In this document: piece after piece, positions 45,530-55,832 of the stretch | Layout of the letters: every line of letters begins with the position of its first letter | Position numbering within the stretch: position 1 is the first letter of the stretch | DNA from: Thermoplasmata archaeon | GTDB taxonomy: Archaea > Thermoplasmatota > Thermoplasmata > Thermoplasmatales > Thermoplasmataceae | Length of the DNA: 64,000 bases | NCBI GenBank assembly: GCA_021846395.1 | Contig: JAJZXB010000009.1 | Location: forward strand, 1-64,000 | Direction of reading: 5' to 3' | Made by a program: the position numbers and the translations under genes | The notes under the pieces: model-generated | What the model was told of the DNA's origin: nothing | Seen by the model: the letters and a program-made list of their open reading frames with translations, nothing else | Databases searched by the model: none

Positions 45530-45671
45530 GTGAACTACCAACGCTAAAGCCGTGGAGATTCCCATATCAACCACAAAGCTTGCCTTCACATGGAATATTG
45601 TTCAGTTATTCCATCATGGAGGTATAGGTTTTAATGCCCATAGGCGTATATTCCCCGTGTTCCACAGGTAC
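45530..45671 (-). pseudogene. decayed IS605/TnpB 3' end with right-end hairpin
   Basis: On the minus strand a frame reading VPVEHGEYTPMGIKTYTSMME stops at 45606. About 45 bases further lies a hairpin-like end (CCACGGC TTTA GCGTTGG, near 45537-45555) followed by TAGTTCAC at 45530-45537. That arrangement, TnpB tail then stem-loop then GTTCAC-type end, is the typical right end of IS200/IS605 elements. The stem has mismatches and the upstream frame is full of stops, so it is dead. The fragment is not adjacent to any TnpA. Confidence 0.6.
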
Positions 45672-45771
45672 ACTAGATGTTTACTGTATAACGATATAAA
45701 CTTTCGAACTTCATCCACATCACAAGCTCAGTGGTTTTCATGCTTTAAATCATTTTTAAATAACAAAAACA

Positions 45772-46707
<936 letters not shown>

Positions 46708-46790
46708 TTAAATAAAATATAGCAACACAACAAAATTAATTTTTAATAAAATTATCAATATATTTTTATTGAAGATACGAATTAAAGTAT

Positions 46791-48002
46791 ATGAACAATA
46801 TATTTGAGATAACTGGTTCTGATGTTAAACGGATTTTTGATTCAAGAGGAAATCAGGCAGTGGAGGCAAGAATTTACATTGGTGATACATATGGAGTATG
46901 TTCTGCACCTGCAGGAGCCAGCACAGGGGAAACTGAAGTTAAGGCTTATCCAGATAATGATATAAATAAAAGCATAGAATTTTACAATAAAAATGTTAAA
47001 AAGGCGCTCATAGGATTTAACGCTCTGTCTCAGAAAAATTTTGATAAGTTGTTGCACGAAATTGACGGAACAGATAATTTTTCTGCGATGGGTGGAAATT
47101 TATCCACTGCATTATCTATAGCAAATGCGAAAGCAGTTTCAAATTATTTGAAAATACCACTGTACAGATATGTTGGAGGACTAAATCCTTCTTTTCCAAG
47201 ACCCATGGGAAATGTCATAGGTGGAGGAAAACACTCAAAAAATGGGACAACCATACAGGAATTTCTTGCATCGTCCCAGGGAAAAACCTTTTTTGATTCT
47301 GTATATTACAACATAATGGTTCACAGAAGAGTTGGAGAAAAACTTTCTGAAAAACTCAAGAATCAAAGTGTTGGACTTGGTGATGAAAAGGCATGGACTG
47401 CTGATATATCTGATGAGGAGGCAATAGATATAATGAAAAGCGCTGCCAGAGAAATATCTGACGAATATCATGTAAAAATCCTTTTGGGTGTTGATTTTGC
47501 AGCTTCATCATTTTATGACAATGGAAAATATGATTATAAAAAAGAAACAAGAACTAGAGATCAACAGATAGATTTTGCCATTTCGTTGAATAAAACTGAA
47601 GGATTCTACTTCATCGAAGACCCATTGTATGATCAAGATTTTGAGGGATTCTCTCAAATAACTCAGAAAATTAAGGACACATCCATCGTTGTTGGCGATG
47701 ATCTCTATACAACAAACGCAGAGAGAATAAAAAAAGGGATTGAATTGAAATCAACAAATGGTGTTCTGATCAAGGTCAACCAGATCGGAACATTGTCTGA
47801 TACAGTTGAATCCGTAAAGCTCGCTTCAAAAAATGCGATGGACACGGTTGTATCACATAGAAGTGGAGAAACAACGGATGATTTTATAGCTGATCTGGCT
47901 GTTGCATTTAATTCAAAATTTATAAAAACAGGCACCATTGGTGGAGAAAGATTGGCAAAGCTCAATGAAGTGATCAGAATCGAAGACGATTTGATAGAAT
48001 GA
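46791..48002 (+). CDS. eno: enolase
   Basis: Phosphopyruvate hydratase of glycolysis/gluconeogenesis, 403 residues. It begins [22 protein letters not shown]. The catalytic and metal segments are [42 protein letters not shown], the Lys in [12 protein letters not shown], and [18 protein letters not shown]. The family is usually 410-430 residues, so this is slightly short but complete. Its stop overlaps the ATG of diphthine synthase (ATGA). An AT-rich promoter lies immediately upstream. Confidence 0.95.
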   Translation: MNNIFEITGSDVKRIFDSRGNQAVEARIYIGDTYGVCSAPAGASTGETEVKAYPDNDINKSIEFYNKNVKKALIGFNALSQKNFDKLLHEIDGTDNFSAMGGNLSTALSIANAKAVSNYLKIPLYRYVGGLNPSFPRPMGNVIGGGKHSKNGTTIQEFLASSQGKTFFDSVYYNIMVHRRVGEKLSEKLKNQSVGLGDEKAWTADISDEEAIDIMKSAAREISDEYHVKILLGVDFAASSFYDNGKYDYKKETRTRDQQIDFAISLNKTEGFYFIEDPLYDQDFEGFSQITQKIKDTSIVVGDDLYTTNAERIKKGIELKSTNGVLIKVNQIGTLSDTVESVKLASKNAMDTVVSHRSGETTDDFIADLAVAFNSKFIKTGTIGGERLAKLNEVIRIEDDLIE

Positions 48003-48778
48003 TAAATTTAATGGGTATTGGACTTCGTGGAATTAAAAGCATGACACTTGAAGAGCTGGATGTGTTGAAAAATTCAGACGTCATATATTTTGATGTTTAC
48101 ACATCCATATCACCAGAAAATACCATTTCAGCACTTGAACGTTTACTGGATAAAAAAATTGTTATTGCAGATCGCGAAATAATTGAAAATTCCGATGAAA
48201 TTCTGGAAAATGCAAGAAAATTTAATGTTACATTAATTGTTACAGGGGATGCCCTCACGGCAACAACCCACAATGAAATACGGGCAGAAGCAATGCAGGG
48301 GAAAATAGAAACAAGGATATACGAAAATGCATCAATATTTACGACATTTCCTGCAAGAACCGGGCTGTTTAATTATAAATTTGGTAGCATAGTTTCGTTG
48401 CCATTTGTCCATGAAAATTTTTTTCCACTCAGTGTCTATGATAAAATATTCAGGAATTATAATAATGATATGCATACCCTGCTACTGCTGGACCTTAATG
48501 ATGGAAAAACTATGAATATAAATGATGCAATTCAAAATCTACTCAAGATGGAAAATAAAAGAAAAAAGGGACTTATAACAGACAAAACTCCCATAATTAT
48601 CGGAATAAAAGTTGGCACAGACCTTGAAAAAATAATTTTTACCAATATAAGGGAAATTATCAATAATAAAGCTACAAATTTGTTTAATGAATCTCCTGCA
48701 TCAATAATTATACCGGCAGGATTAAATGATAAGGAGCTGGAATTTATTAAAATATTCTGTGAAAATGAATTGGTTTGA
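47999..48778 (+). CDS. dphB: diphthine synthase
   Basis: SAM-dependent methyltransferase of the tetrapyrrole-methylase fold that makes diphthine on elongation factor 2, 259 residues. The N terminus [20 protein letters not shown] and the [17 protein letters not shown] loop, with the [16 protein letters not shown] region, are characteristic. It is coupled to enolase by ATGA, an association that is probably only of translational or growth-rate logic. The downstream gene eL41 converges on it. Confidence 0.94.
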   Translation: MINLMGIGLRGIKSMTLEELDVLKNSDVIYFDVYTSISPENTISALERLLDKKIVIADREIIENSDEILENARKFNVTLIVTGDALTATTHNEIRAEAMQGKIETRIYENASIFTTFPARTGLFNYKFGSIVSLPFVHENFFPLSVYDKIFRNYNNDMHTLLLLDLNDGKTMNINDAIQNLLKMENKRKKGLITDKTPIIIGIKVGTDLEKIIFTNIREIINNKATNLFNESPASIIIPAGLNDKELEFIKIFCENELV

Positions 48779-48877
48779 AAAATTTATTGAAGTTTTCATC
48801 TGTAATCGCATTTTTTATTTATTTACATACAAAAATATTATTTGAAAAATGAATATTAAACAGTAAAATGTCTGGCA

Positions 48878-48985
48878 TTACTGTTTGCTTGCCCTTCTTG
48901 CCCTCTTAAGTCTTCTTATCTTCTTTTTTCTCCATTTCCAGCGCATGTTACCTCTTTTCTTCCAATCTCTTGAACTTCTCTTCAA
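48878..48985 (-). CDS. rpl41e: 50S ribosomal protein eL41
   Basis: A tiny, extremely basic protein. From the internal Met it reads [18 protein letters not shown], which aligns closely with yeast and human eL41 (MRAKWRKKRxRRLKRKRR). A GAGGTGA ribosome binding site four bases before a TTG at 48985 suggests a 35-residue form with a 13-residue N-terminal extension ([12 protein letters not shown]). The alternative is the ATG at 48946, giving 22 residues, but no site precedes it. It is too short for routine gene callers and easily missed. It sits at an intersubunit bridge in known ribosomes. Confidence 0.8.
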   Translation of the reverse strand: MKRSSRDWKKRGNMRWKWRKKKIRRLKRARRASKQ

Positions 48986-49183
48986 TATGTCACCTCAATA
49001 TTTGATAATTTTTTTAGATATGATATTATTTTTTCATATATATATCTATTTTATTAAGATATTCAATATTTATATGATTTTCAATATACTATTTAAAATA
49101 AATAACGTTTCTATTTATCTGATAATTTAAAACCCAAACCAAGGATATGTTAAAAAGCGGTTGAAAATTAAGATTATAAAATA

Positions 49184-49191
49184 CAATTTTA
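49184..49191 (+). repeat. target site duplication, left copy
   Basis: CAATTTTA directly abuts the left inverted repeat of the IS66-family element. The identical octamer is at 50673-50680 after the right end. Eight bases is the duplication size expected of IS66 elements. Confidence 0.9.
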
Positions 49192-50672
49192 GTATTTGTT
49201 TAGCTCACCCAATACCACATAATTCTTTTCTGAGTATTTTGTCCATCTCCACAAACATGTTCTTTTTCTGGAAGTTCCATGTTGACATGAGTGATGAAAT
49301 ATACTGGTAGTTCTGAGATCCTGACTCTGACCTGAATGTACCTATGATCTTTCTTACAACTACATGCTCCTTTATGGATTGTTCAGCAAGGTTGTTTGTG
49401 GGTTCCATTCCAGGATAGAGGAGGCAGGTGAACCATGAGCCAAGTCCATTGATTATGTATTTAACCGGCTTTTTCAATTCTCTGTACTCCCCATATCTGT
49501 TTGCAATACCATTAATCTTTTTGTCGAATTCTTCCTTCACGGACATTCTGTAATCCATGTCTTCAGATTTCAGTGATTCTTTCAGTTCTTTGAACATGGC
49601 ATGTATCTCATCGGACAGTTCCTTCCCCTGTTCGTTGTCCTTGAATGCATCCACCTCCCTGATCAAGTGTGCCCAGCATCTCTGTATAATTGTAAGGTAA
49701 GAATATGCCCTCCATCCATCAACTATGACAGGGCCACGGAAATCTTCACCCATGGTCTCCTTAACAACATCCCTTCCCCGTGAATCCACGATCACTACCA
49801 GAATATCATTCTCTGCAGACCTGAAAGACCATAGCCAGTATTTTTTCCCATCAACATGGAAGCCTGTTTCATCGATATGCACCCATTTAGATTTGCTGAT
49901 GCGTTTTCCTATTGCATTATATTCCACTTTGCATGCCTCACCCACTCTGAGAAGTGCATCCTCTATACCCTTTGTACTGAGATCGAGGTTGTTGTTAACA
50001 CTGATGAAATCCTGAACCTTCCTTATGACGCCCCTCATATTGTATTTCAGCATGGTGATATAGTTCAGGAGGTATATTCCCATATCACCTTTCTGCGGAC
50101 AATCCTTATGTTTGGATTTTACCTCGGACCCACAGTTATTGCAGTGGTAAATATCCAGATCATATTCAGTAACCCTGACATCCTGCGGTGGGGGAATATC
50201 GAGGATTGTCTTCTTTTCTGTTTTGATTGGTGAGCCGAGGCTGCTGTTGCACTTTGGGCATTTATCCATGGATACGTGTATTGTTTCGTCCGGATGTTCC
50301 ATTACACGTGTTGCACCCCTATGCCCTATGGGGGCACCCCTCTTCCCGGGTATTTGTTCTTCCTGTGTTTTTCCCATGTTTATATTTCCCATCTTCTGGG
50401 ATGAGGGTGGTGTGTGTGGATTCTCATACTTGAGAATACGGCTCTTCAATTTTTCATTCTCATTAGAAAGTGAGAGGATCTTGGCTTTTAGATCATTATT
50501 TTCGGAGATAAGTTCTATAACATGTTTCTCCAGTTTAATAATATATATTTCATTAGTGTTATTGTTGTCAGAAGAATCCATGTACCATTATTATTTACTC
50601 ATGAAAATACTTTACGACTCAGGAAAATAACCATTATGGATAAAATATAGAAAAATGGAGCTAAACAAATAC
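49192..50672 (-). mobile_element. complete IS66-family insertion sequence
   Basis: A 1481-bp element bounded by perfect 15-bp inverted repeats: GTATTTGTTTAGCTC at 49192-49206 and its complement at 50658-50672. It is flanked by the 8-bp direct duplication CAATTTTA. It carries one transposase gene and none of the small accessory genes found in long bacterial IS66 elements. The transposase stop codon overlaps the left inverted repeat. Exact repeats and duplication suggest a recent insertion. It landed at the stop codon of the GH12-type gene without altering its protein. Confidence 0.93.
49205..50581 (-). CDS. IS66-family transposase
   Basis: 458-residue DDE transposase. An N-terminal coiled coil (LEKHVIELISENNDLKAKIL) is followed by the TPPSSQKMG linker. 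A zinc-finger region holds CPKCNSSLG and YHCNNCGSE. The catalytic core has HIDETGFHVDGKKYWLW, the second Asp in VIVDGWRAYSYL, the CWAHLIREVD helix and the Glu in EPTNNLAEQSIK. It is full length with no interruption, so probably active. Its codon use looks less AT-extreme than neighbouring genes, in keeping with a mobile origin. Confidence 0.95.
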   Translation of the reverse strand: MDSSDNNNTNEIYIIKLEKHVIELISENNDLKAKILSLSNENEKLKSRILKYENPHTPPSSQKMGNINMGKTQEEQIPGKRGAPIGHRGATRVMEHPDETIHVSMDKCPKCNSSLGSPIKTEKKTILDIPPPQDVRVTEYDLDIYHCNNCGSEVKSKHKDCPQKGDMGIYLLNYITMLKYNMRGVIRKVQDFISVNNNLDLSTKGIEDALLRVGEACKVEYNAIGKRISKSKWVHIDETGFHVDGKKYWLWSFRSAENDILVVIVDSRGRDVVKETMGEDFRGPVIVDGWRAYSYLTIIQRCWAHLIREVDAFKDNEQGKELSDEIHAMFKELKESLKSEDMDYRMSVKEEFDKKINGIANRYGEYRELKKPVKYIINGLGSWFTCLLYPGMEPTNNLAEQSIKEHVVVRKIIGTFRSESGSQNYQYISSLMSTWNFQKKNMFVEMDKILRKELCGIG

Positions 50673-50680
50673 CAATTTTA
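50673..50680 (+). repeat. target site duplication, right copy
   Basis: CAATTTTA immediately follows the right inverted repeat and equals the left copy. On the minus strand it contains the TAA stop of the adjacent GH12-type gene, so the insertion point is the last codon of that gene. Confidence 0.9.
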
Positions 50681-51478
50681 AATTATTTTCACATTAAAAA
50701 TACCTCGCTTTATTTCCATTTTATTAATATTGAAACTAATTTTTGAATTTTTCAAATCAGAATTACCAAATTCCATCCCATATTCTATCCCCATAATATA
50801 GTAATTATCTATGTTATGATCCGGAAAATATTTTATGAATATATTTATAAAGTCATTTAAGTTTATTATATTTTCATTCAAGTCAAATTTTTCATTTATT
50901 AGAAATGAGACAGTAAATGCACCCGTTATACTTCTTCCGACAAAAATGTTCCATCTTCTTGCACTACCTTTTTTTCCAATCGGAATTAAAACATCTTTAT
51001 AAAAAAGTTTTCCAGTGGGGAGTAATTTTTTATTGAAAACCTGTATCATGATTTCAACATCGTTCCTGCCAGGTGCCCCTTCAACTTTCTTTTTTATCCA
51101 CAGATCATAGGTAATGTTATGTTGCAGGTCATTTGGTTCATAATCAACAATTTTAGAAACAGACTTAACGTATATTTTTTTAAGAAGTAATTTTTTTACC
51201 TTTAATGGAAACTTAATTTTAGATGATTGTTTTTTATATTCATAATTCCATCCTGAAACGCCATATCCAATTCCGGGATAACCTGCTATGCTTCTGTTTA
51301 GATAGTTTGCATTAAGCAAATTAATTTTAAATGAGACATATCCATCCACGTTACATATTGCTAAATTACCATCTGAATTTTGTACATTCCATAAATTTGG
51401 AAAGACATTCCCGAACTTAAGTGGAATATAATCCGATTTATGATTTGGGGTTTCTGAATTCAAGCACTCCTTATCCAT
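50678..51478 (-). CDS. glycoside hydrolase family 12-like endoglucanase
   Basis: A 266-residue beta-sandwich type protein resembling GH12 beta-1,4-glucanases. The LWNVQNSDGN start, GYPGIGYGVSGW, ITYDLWIKK, nucleophile E142 in DVEIMIQVF, and acid/base E236 in YGMEFGNS are recognisable. The Trp that usually follows EIMI is Gln here. There is no signal peptide or membrane anchor, unlike most archaeal GH12 enzymes, so either export is non-classical or it acts on internal glucan. An IS66 element inserted exactly at its stop codon. Substrate is not determinable. Confidence 0.78.
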   Translation of the reverse strand: MDKECLNSETPNHKSDYIPLKFGNVFPNLWNVQNSDGNLAICNVDGYVSFKINLLNANYLNRSIAGYPGIGYGVSGWNYEYKKQSSKIKFPLKVKKLLLKKIYVKSVSKIVDYEPNDLQHNITYDLWIKKKVEGAPGRNDVEIMIQVFNKKLLPTGKLFYKDVLIPIGKKGSARRWNIFVGRSITGAFTVSFLINEKFDLNENIINLNDFINIFIKYFPDHNIDNYYIMGIEYGMEFGNSDLKNSKISFNINKMEIKRGIFNVKII

Positions 51479-51543
51479 TTATTATGGATTTATATGTATC
51501 TAATAAGTTTTTAGAAAATACGAATATTACATATGAATAAGGT

Positions 51544-52758
51544 TTAACTATATAGAATGTTTTTCAGAACATCCACATCATCGACAATATCCTGAATTTT
51601 ACAGTATTCATCAGGCATATGTGCCATTTTTATTACTGTTGTTGACCAGACAGCGGCATGTATGCCCCTTTTACGGAAAAATGCTGCAAATGTTGATCCA
51701 CCAATTCCAACGGAAATAGCATCAATTCCTCTTCTTTCACGAATGGATCTTTTCAACAGTGTAATGATTTCTGAATTTGAAGGGGTTGGATCTGAGGATT
51801 CTTCTTTCTGTATTACCTCATATGAAATTTTAGCATTTCCATCCTTACTGTAACGGTTTATAATTTCGTCAACGGTATGCAGGATTTCTTCAATGCTGTA
51901 CTCTGGAAGTATTCTGCAATCATAATAAAAGACATCTTTTCCAGGTATCGTGTTAACATTGTCTATATTTTTTTCATGTTTTGTGGGTTCAAATGTGGAA
52001 TAGGGGGGTTCAAATATGCTGTCCTTAAGATCAAAAGAACTTTTAAGCTGTTTATCCAGCAGATTCATAAAAATAGAAGATTCTCTGAAGGCGTTCACCG
52101 AATTTTCAGGCATACTTGCATGCCCCTGTTTTCCCAGTATAGTAAATTTCAGCCATAAAACACTTTTTTCTGCAATTTCTATAACTGAACCATCTTCAGT
52201 ACCTGCATCCGGAACCAGTATCAGATCATTTTTATCAAAAATATTTTTTTTCAGGAGATATTTGATTCCATAATCATTTCCAGTTTCTTCATCAGAAACA
52301 AATGCAAATCCAGCGTTTATTTTCAGCTTTGTTATATCAATATGTTTTAATATGAGCATAATTGTAAAGATAGATTGACCATTATCTACTGAGCCTCTGC
52401 CATATATTTTGCCATCAACTATGGTTGCGTTAAAGGGATCATATTTCCATAACGAGGCATCTCCCTCTGGAACAGTATCCATATGTGAAATAATCCAGAA
52501 TGTTCTATCACAATTTCCCAATTTCAATATAATATTGGGCCTGATTATATTATGATTATCCTTAACATCATAGTTTATGTAATTGTCAAAACCCAGTTCA
52601 TTCAGTATTGATACTATCTCCTTGCCTTTTTCTTCTTCTCCCATCCCTCCAGATTCCGGAGATATTGCCTTGATCCTCAGCAATCTTTTTGCTATTTCCT
52701 CAATGAATTCTCTATCACCCATGTTTTTCAAATTCATTTTATAACATATGCTGTCCAT
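51544..52758 (-). CDS. M20-family metallopeptidase / deacylase
   Basis: About 404 residues of the M20 fold (ArgE/DapE/carboxypeptidase G2). The metal sites are visible in WIISHMDTVPEGD (first His and Asp), IYGRGSVDNGQS, and AFVSDEETGNDYG (catalytic Glu). The lid domain contains ILGKQGHASMPENSVN, and the last ligand His is in IKMAHMPDEYC. It probably works as a dipeptidase or N-acyl amino acid deacylase. Several in-frame Met codons (52758, 52737, 52722) are possible starts. Confidence 0.9.
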   Translation of the reverse strand: MDSICYKMNLKNMGDREFIEEIAKRLLRIKAISPESGGMGEEEKGKEIVSILNELGFDNYINYDVKDNHNIIRPNIILKLGNCDRTFWIISHMDTVPEGDASLWKYDPFNATIVDGKIYGRGSVDNGQSIFTIMLILKHIDITKLKINAGFAFVSDEETGNDYGIKYLLKKNIFDKNDLILVPDAGTEDGSVIEIAEKSVLWLKFTILGKQGHASMPENSVNAFRESSIFMNLLDKQLKSSFDLKDSIFEPPYSTFEPTKHEKNIDNVNTIPGKDVFYYDCRILPEYSIEEILHTVDEIINRYSKDGNAKISYEVIQKEESSDPTPSNSEIITLLKRSIRERRGIDAISVGIGGSTFAAFFRKRGIHAAVWSTTVIKMAHMPDEYCKIQDIVDDVDVLKNILYS

Positions 52759-52792
52759 ATATATTTTTTTTTAACAGTTTTTACAATAAAAA

Positions 52793-52918
52793 CTATGTCG
52801 GATAATCTCTTTTGAAAATTCCAGACAATTTCTTTTCTGGATATCGTGGGATTATAGGCGATAAGCCAATTCCCATGCATATCCTAATTATCAGATACAA
52901 TAACAATGAGTAATCCAT
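52793..52918 (-). CDS. possible 41-residue hydrophobic small protein
   Basis: An ATG-initiated frame MDYSLLLYLIIRICMGIGLS followed by a proline- and lysine-rich tail, ending 34 bases upstream of the M20 peptidase on the same strand. It would have one membrane segment and a basic tail. There is no ribosome binding site and no homology that I recognise. The rest of the 270-base gap holds only the promoter of the membrane protein on the plus strand. Confidence 0.25.
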   Translation of the reverse strand: MDYSLLLYLIIRICMGIGLSPIIPRYPEKKLSGIFKRDYPT

Positions 52919-52995
52919 ACGGAATTTTTCAGTATAGGTGAGAGAAAATTAAAGTAGAACCCAAAAACTCAATGTCCGGCATATAATAAAAACAT

Positions 52996-53010
52996 ATATT
53001 TATATATAAA
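52996..53010 (+). promoter_or_regulatory. TATA-like box of the large membrane protein gene
   Basis: ATTTATATATAAAA lies about 25-30 bases before the ATG at 53028, the spacing expected for an archaeal leaderless promoter. Confidence 0.45.
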
Positions 53011-53027
53011 ATTTTGTTTAATGTAAT

Positions 53028-55154
53028 ATGGGTAAACTTGCTGGAATAATTACAGGAGGTATTTCAATAGTAATTCTTGCCTATACTGAAATTTCATCAC
53101 TTTATAGGCCATTAATAAACTGGTTAGGGCCATTATTTGGTTACAATTTCCCCCTATTTCTAGGTATACTTGGATTAATTGCGGGGAATCCAATAAATCA
53201 CCCCATAATATTGCTGTCATGGATAATTATAGGCGTTGTAATTGGTGTATTTTCAGGAAAGGGGTTTAGGGCAGCCGGTGTATCAATCTTAATGTTTACA
53301 TTATCATTATCTTTGATTTCTCTTATATTTTTATCAATGTTCAATATGAGTATTTTAAGTTTAAATATTTCAATTCTTCAGTCCGCTTTGCTTAATATAT
53401 TCCATGTAAGTTTATACGTAGTGCCTGCTGGAACAAGCTTAATTTCGATAAAAAATGAGCCAGTTATTTCAACTCTTTATACCATATTACTTAAAATAAT
53501 TGGGTCAGGAACCACAGGAAACGTCAGCTTTACACTATTTGAACCATTACTTTTAAATGTAATTGAAAATCTGATAATTGTTGTTACAATATCAAGCATT
53601 GTAGGAAGCCTGCTTCATAGAAAAAAACACATAAAAAAGAAAGAGGTGGTAACAGCTGTTATTGCAGTTATTATCATATTATTGATGATAACGTCGATGT
53701 ACGTACCTGTTAATAGTAATAACACAAATGCAACACCCTCCGCTTTTTCCATAACAAATTTAAACACATCAAAGCCAATGCAGGGTTCTCTGAATTATAT
53801 TACTGAGAACGGATCTTTGATAAGTTCAGTTGCTCTGGCAAACAATTATTCATCAAATAGCAATGTTGCATTTGCAGCGGTAATACTTAACAATAATATT
53901 TCTACATTATCTCATTTTCTTGGAGATCATAAATTTGCTGTCAATGGGCTTTCCAGCATACTGAACATAGTTCCAGATGCTGTCTTCATAGTTGTAACAA
54001 AAAATACGTACAGTCTTGGGGCTTCCGGAACATCCAATTTATTGAAAACATCCGGTATGACCTCCCCCAAACTTATCTATAACTCTACATACAAACATTT
54101 CAATATATACATCTATGGCCAAAATGTTAATTATAAAACTTCTGCGGAATCTGTGGTCAATAATTATCACTCCAACCAGACTATGTACTCAATTTTGAAA
54201 AATAACACAGATAGTGGATACTATATACCGGGCAACAGTGGCAACAGTGTAAATGCGTCCATACTGGCCTATGGTTTTGGAAACTATTCATTACTGTTTA
54301 AAAACAATGTAAATATAGGGGAAAAAGAATTCCTAGTTGGCATTTTTGAAAATAAAAATGTATTCCACTCTTCTGGCAGTCTCAAAAATATAAGGCTGAG
54401 CTATATATTAAATTACAATAAAACAATAAAATTCCCATCAAACGAACTTTCCTTTATAGGAATTATTTATCCCAATACAACCTCATCTGGAAACATAGTT
54501 ACGGATCGTGTTTTCTATTCCAACAATGCAGCCTTTGCTAAAAATTTAGGCTCAAATCAAAATACAACTTATTATACCGTGAGTGAAGTAACTCCATATA
54601 GCTCAAGTGTTCATGTTAATTATACATTTCCGGCATACATATACTTTAATATACACTATAAAACACAAAACGGAATAACAACAATATACACTGTACTTCA
54701 AAATAGAGATAATTCTACACTCAGGAATGTAAATATATCGGAATCAAAGTTTTTATCATACTATTATAAAACAAATTCAATTGAGCTTGTTTCCGGTAAA
54801 CCATTTAAAAACAATGTAACATTATCGACAAATCAATACGACAACTTTTCGTATCAGGTTAAATTAAACGGTACAGGGGACTATGTAATTCCATATGCCA
54901 GCATTTCATATAATATGAATAATAAATCACATAATACAACATCAAATCAATTTATTGTAAAGAGTCCGGAAAAAAATGTATTCGTTGTTATTAATTCGGC
55001 ATTTGACCCGTTATTTGCATCAATAAATGCTAAATTTTTGTCAACCACGTTATTTTCAGATAAATATGTGTCTGTTAATATTTTTGATTTAATATTATCC
55101 TCAATCGTGTTTTTGGATATATACATTGAATTCCGTGGCAGAAGAAAATCATAA
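53028..55154 (+). CDS. large membrane protein with Asn/Ser-rich external domain
   Basis: 708 residues, not recognised. About seven hydrophobic segments occupy the first 225 residues; the last is VVTAVIAVIIILLMITSMYV. Then follows some 450 residues of beta-rich sequence with very many Asn-x-Ser/Thr sites, and finally one hydrophobic segment near the C terminus with a basic end (RGRRKS). The layout suggests a membrane-embedded module carrying a glycosylated extracytoplasmic domain, as in archaeal surface proteins. It has its own promoter and no obvious partner gene. Possibly lineage-specific. Confidence 0.65.
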   Translation: MGKLAGIITGGISIVILAYTEISSLYRPLINWLGPLFGYNFPLFLGILGLIAGNPINHPIILLSWIIIGVVIGVFSGKGFRAAGVSILMFTLSLSLISLIFLSMFNMSILSLNISILQSALLNIFHVSLYVVPAGTSLISIKNEPVISTLYTILLKIIGSGTTGNVSFTLFEPLLLNVIENLIIVVTISSIVGSLLHRKKHIKKKEVVTAVIAVIIILLMITSMYVPVNSNNTNATPSAFSITNLNTSKPMQGSLNYITENGSLISSVALANNYSSNSNVAFAAVILNNNISTLSHFLGDHKFAVNGLSSILNIVPDAVFIVVTKNTYSLGASGTSNLLKTSGMTSPKLIYNSTYKHFNIYIYGQNVNYKTSAESVVNNYHSNQTMYSILKNNTDSGYYIPGNSGNSVNASILAYGFGNYSLLFKNNVNIGEKEFLVGIFENKNVFHSSGSLKNIRLSYILNYNKTIKFPSNELSFIGIIYPNTTSSGNIVTDRVFYSNNAAFAKNLGSNQNTTYYTVSEVTPYSSSVHVNYTFPAYIYFNIHYKTQNGITTIYTVLQNRDNSTLRNVNISESKFLSYYYKTNSIELVSGKPFKNNVTLSTNQYDNFSYQVKLNGTGDYVIPYASISYNMNNKSHNTTSNQFIVKSPEKNVFVVINSAFDPLFASINAKFLSTTLFSDKYVSVNIFDLILSSIVFLDIYIEFRGRRKS

Positions 55155-55245
55155 TGATATTTTATATTTATTTTTAAATAAATATCAATACATCCTATTT
55201 TATAAATAAGGAAAAGTTTATAAATTTTTATATAATTAGATAAAA

Positions 55246-55824
55246 ATGTATATTTCAATGGAAGATGAATATGTAATAAGAGTTCCTCCTGAGTTGTTAA
55301 ATGAAAATTACAATAAAGCCGTAATGGATGCATCAAAATCAATTCTTGAAGGCAAATTGGTGGATATGGAAAATGAAGAACACAGAAGTATTGGAAAGTC
55401 ATTTATCATTTCAATGGAAAATATTACCTTAACAGGTGATGGATCAATAGTGCATGGTGATGGTGGAGTTTATCAAACAATAAAATACAGTGCGCTTGCC
55501 TATTACCCTAAAATGCACGAAATAGTGGATGGCATTGTCATGTTTATTCAAAAATTCGGGGCTTTTATAAAATTTGGGCCATTCGAAGGATTGTTGCACA
55601 TAAGCCAGATTATGGAGGATTCTATAAATGTGGATGTTGATAATCAGATACTGTCAGGAAAAGATTCAAAATTATCTTTGAAAGTTGGGGACAAGATCAG
55701 AGTAAAAATAGTTTCATTGAATCTTGGCTCATCATCATTATCAGAAAGTAAGATAGGGTTAACAGCAAAACAACCGGGCCTTGGAAAGGAAGAATGGTCA
55801 CATAAGGAGAATATTAAAAATTAG
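55246..55824 (+). CDS. rpo7: RNA polymerase subunit Rpo7 (E')
   Basis: The larger subunit of the polymerase stalk, 192 residues. An N-terminal RNP-like tip (EYVIRVPPELLNENYNKAV) is joined to a C-terminal S1 domain (EIVDGIVMFIQKFGAFIKFGPFEGLLHISQI). It binds exiting RNA together with Rpo4. It leads the conserved archaeal cluster rpo7-spt4-DUF359-rps24e-rps27ae; the gene order itself is strong evidence. AT-rich TATA candidates lie within 50 bases upstream. Confidence 0.96.
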   Translation: MYISMEDEYVIRVPPELLNENYNKAVMDASKSILEGKLVDMENEEHRSIGKSFIISMENITLTGDGSIVHGDGGVYQTIKYSALAYYPKMHEIVDGIVMFIQKFGAFIKFGPFEGLLHISQIMEDSINVDVDNQILSGKDSKLSLKVGDKIRVKIVSLNLGSSSLSESKIGLTAKQPGLGKEEWSHKENIKN

Positions 55825-55832
55825 GTGAAAAT

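Noticed and set aside
45368-45589. 73-codon minus-strand frame crossing the gmhB start region
   Set aside because: It reads through the decayed IS605-like end in a different frame and overlaps gmhB; composition is that of non-coding repeat end.
50223-50630. Plus-strand open frame of about 135 codons
   Set aside because: It is antisense to the N-terminal coding part of the IS66 transposase, whose domains are intact.
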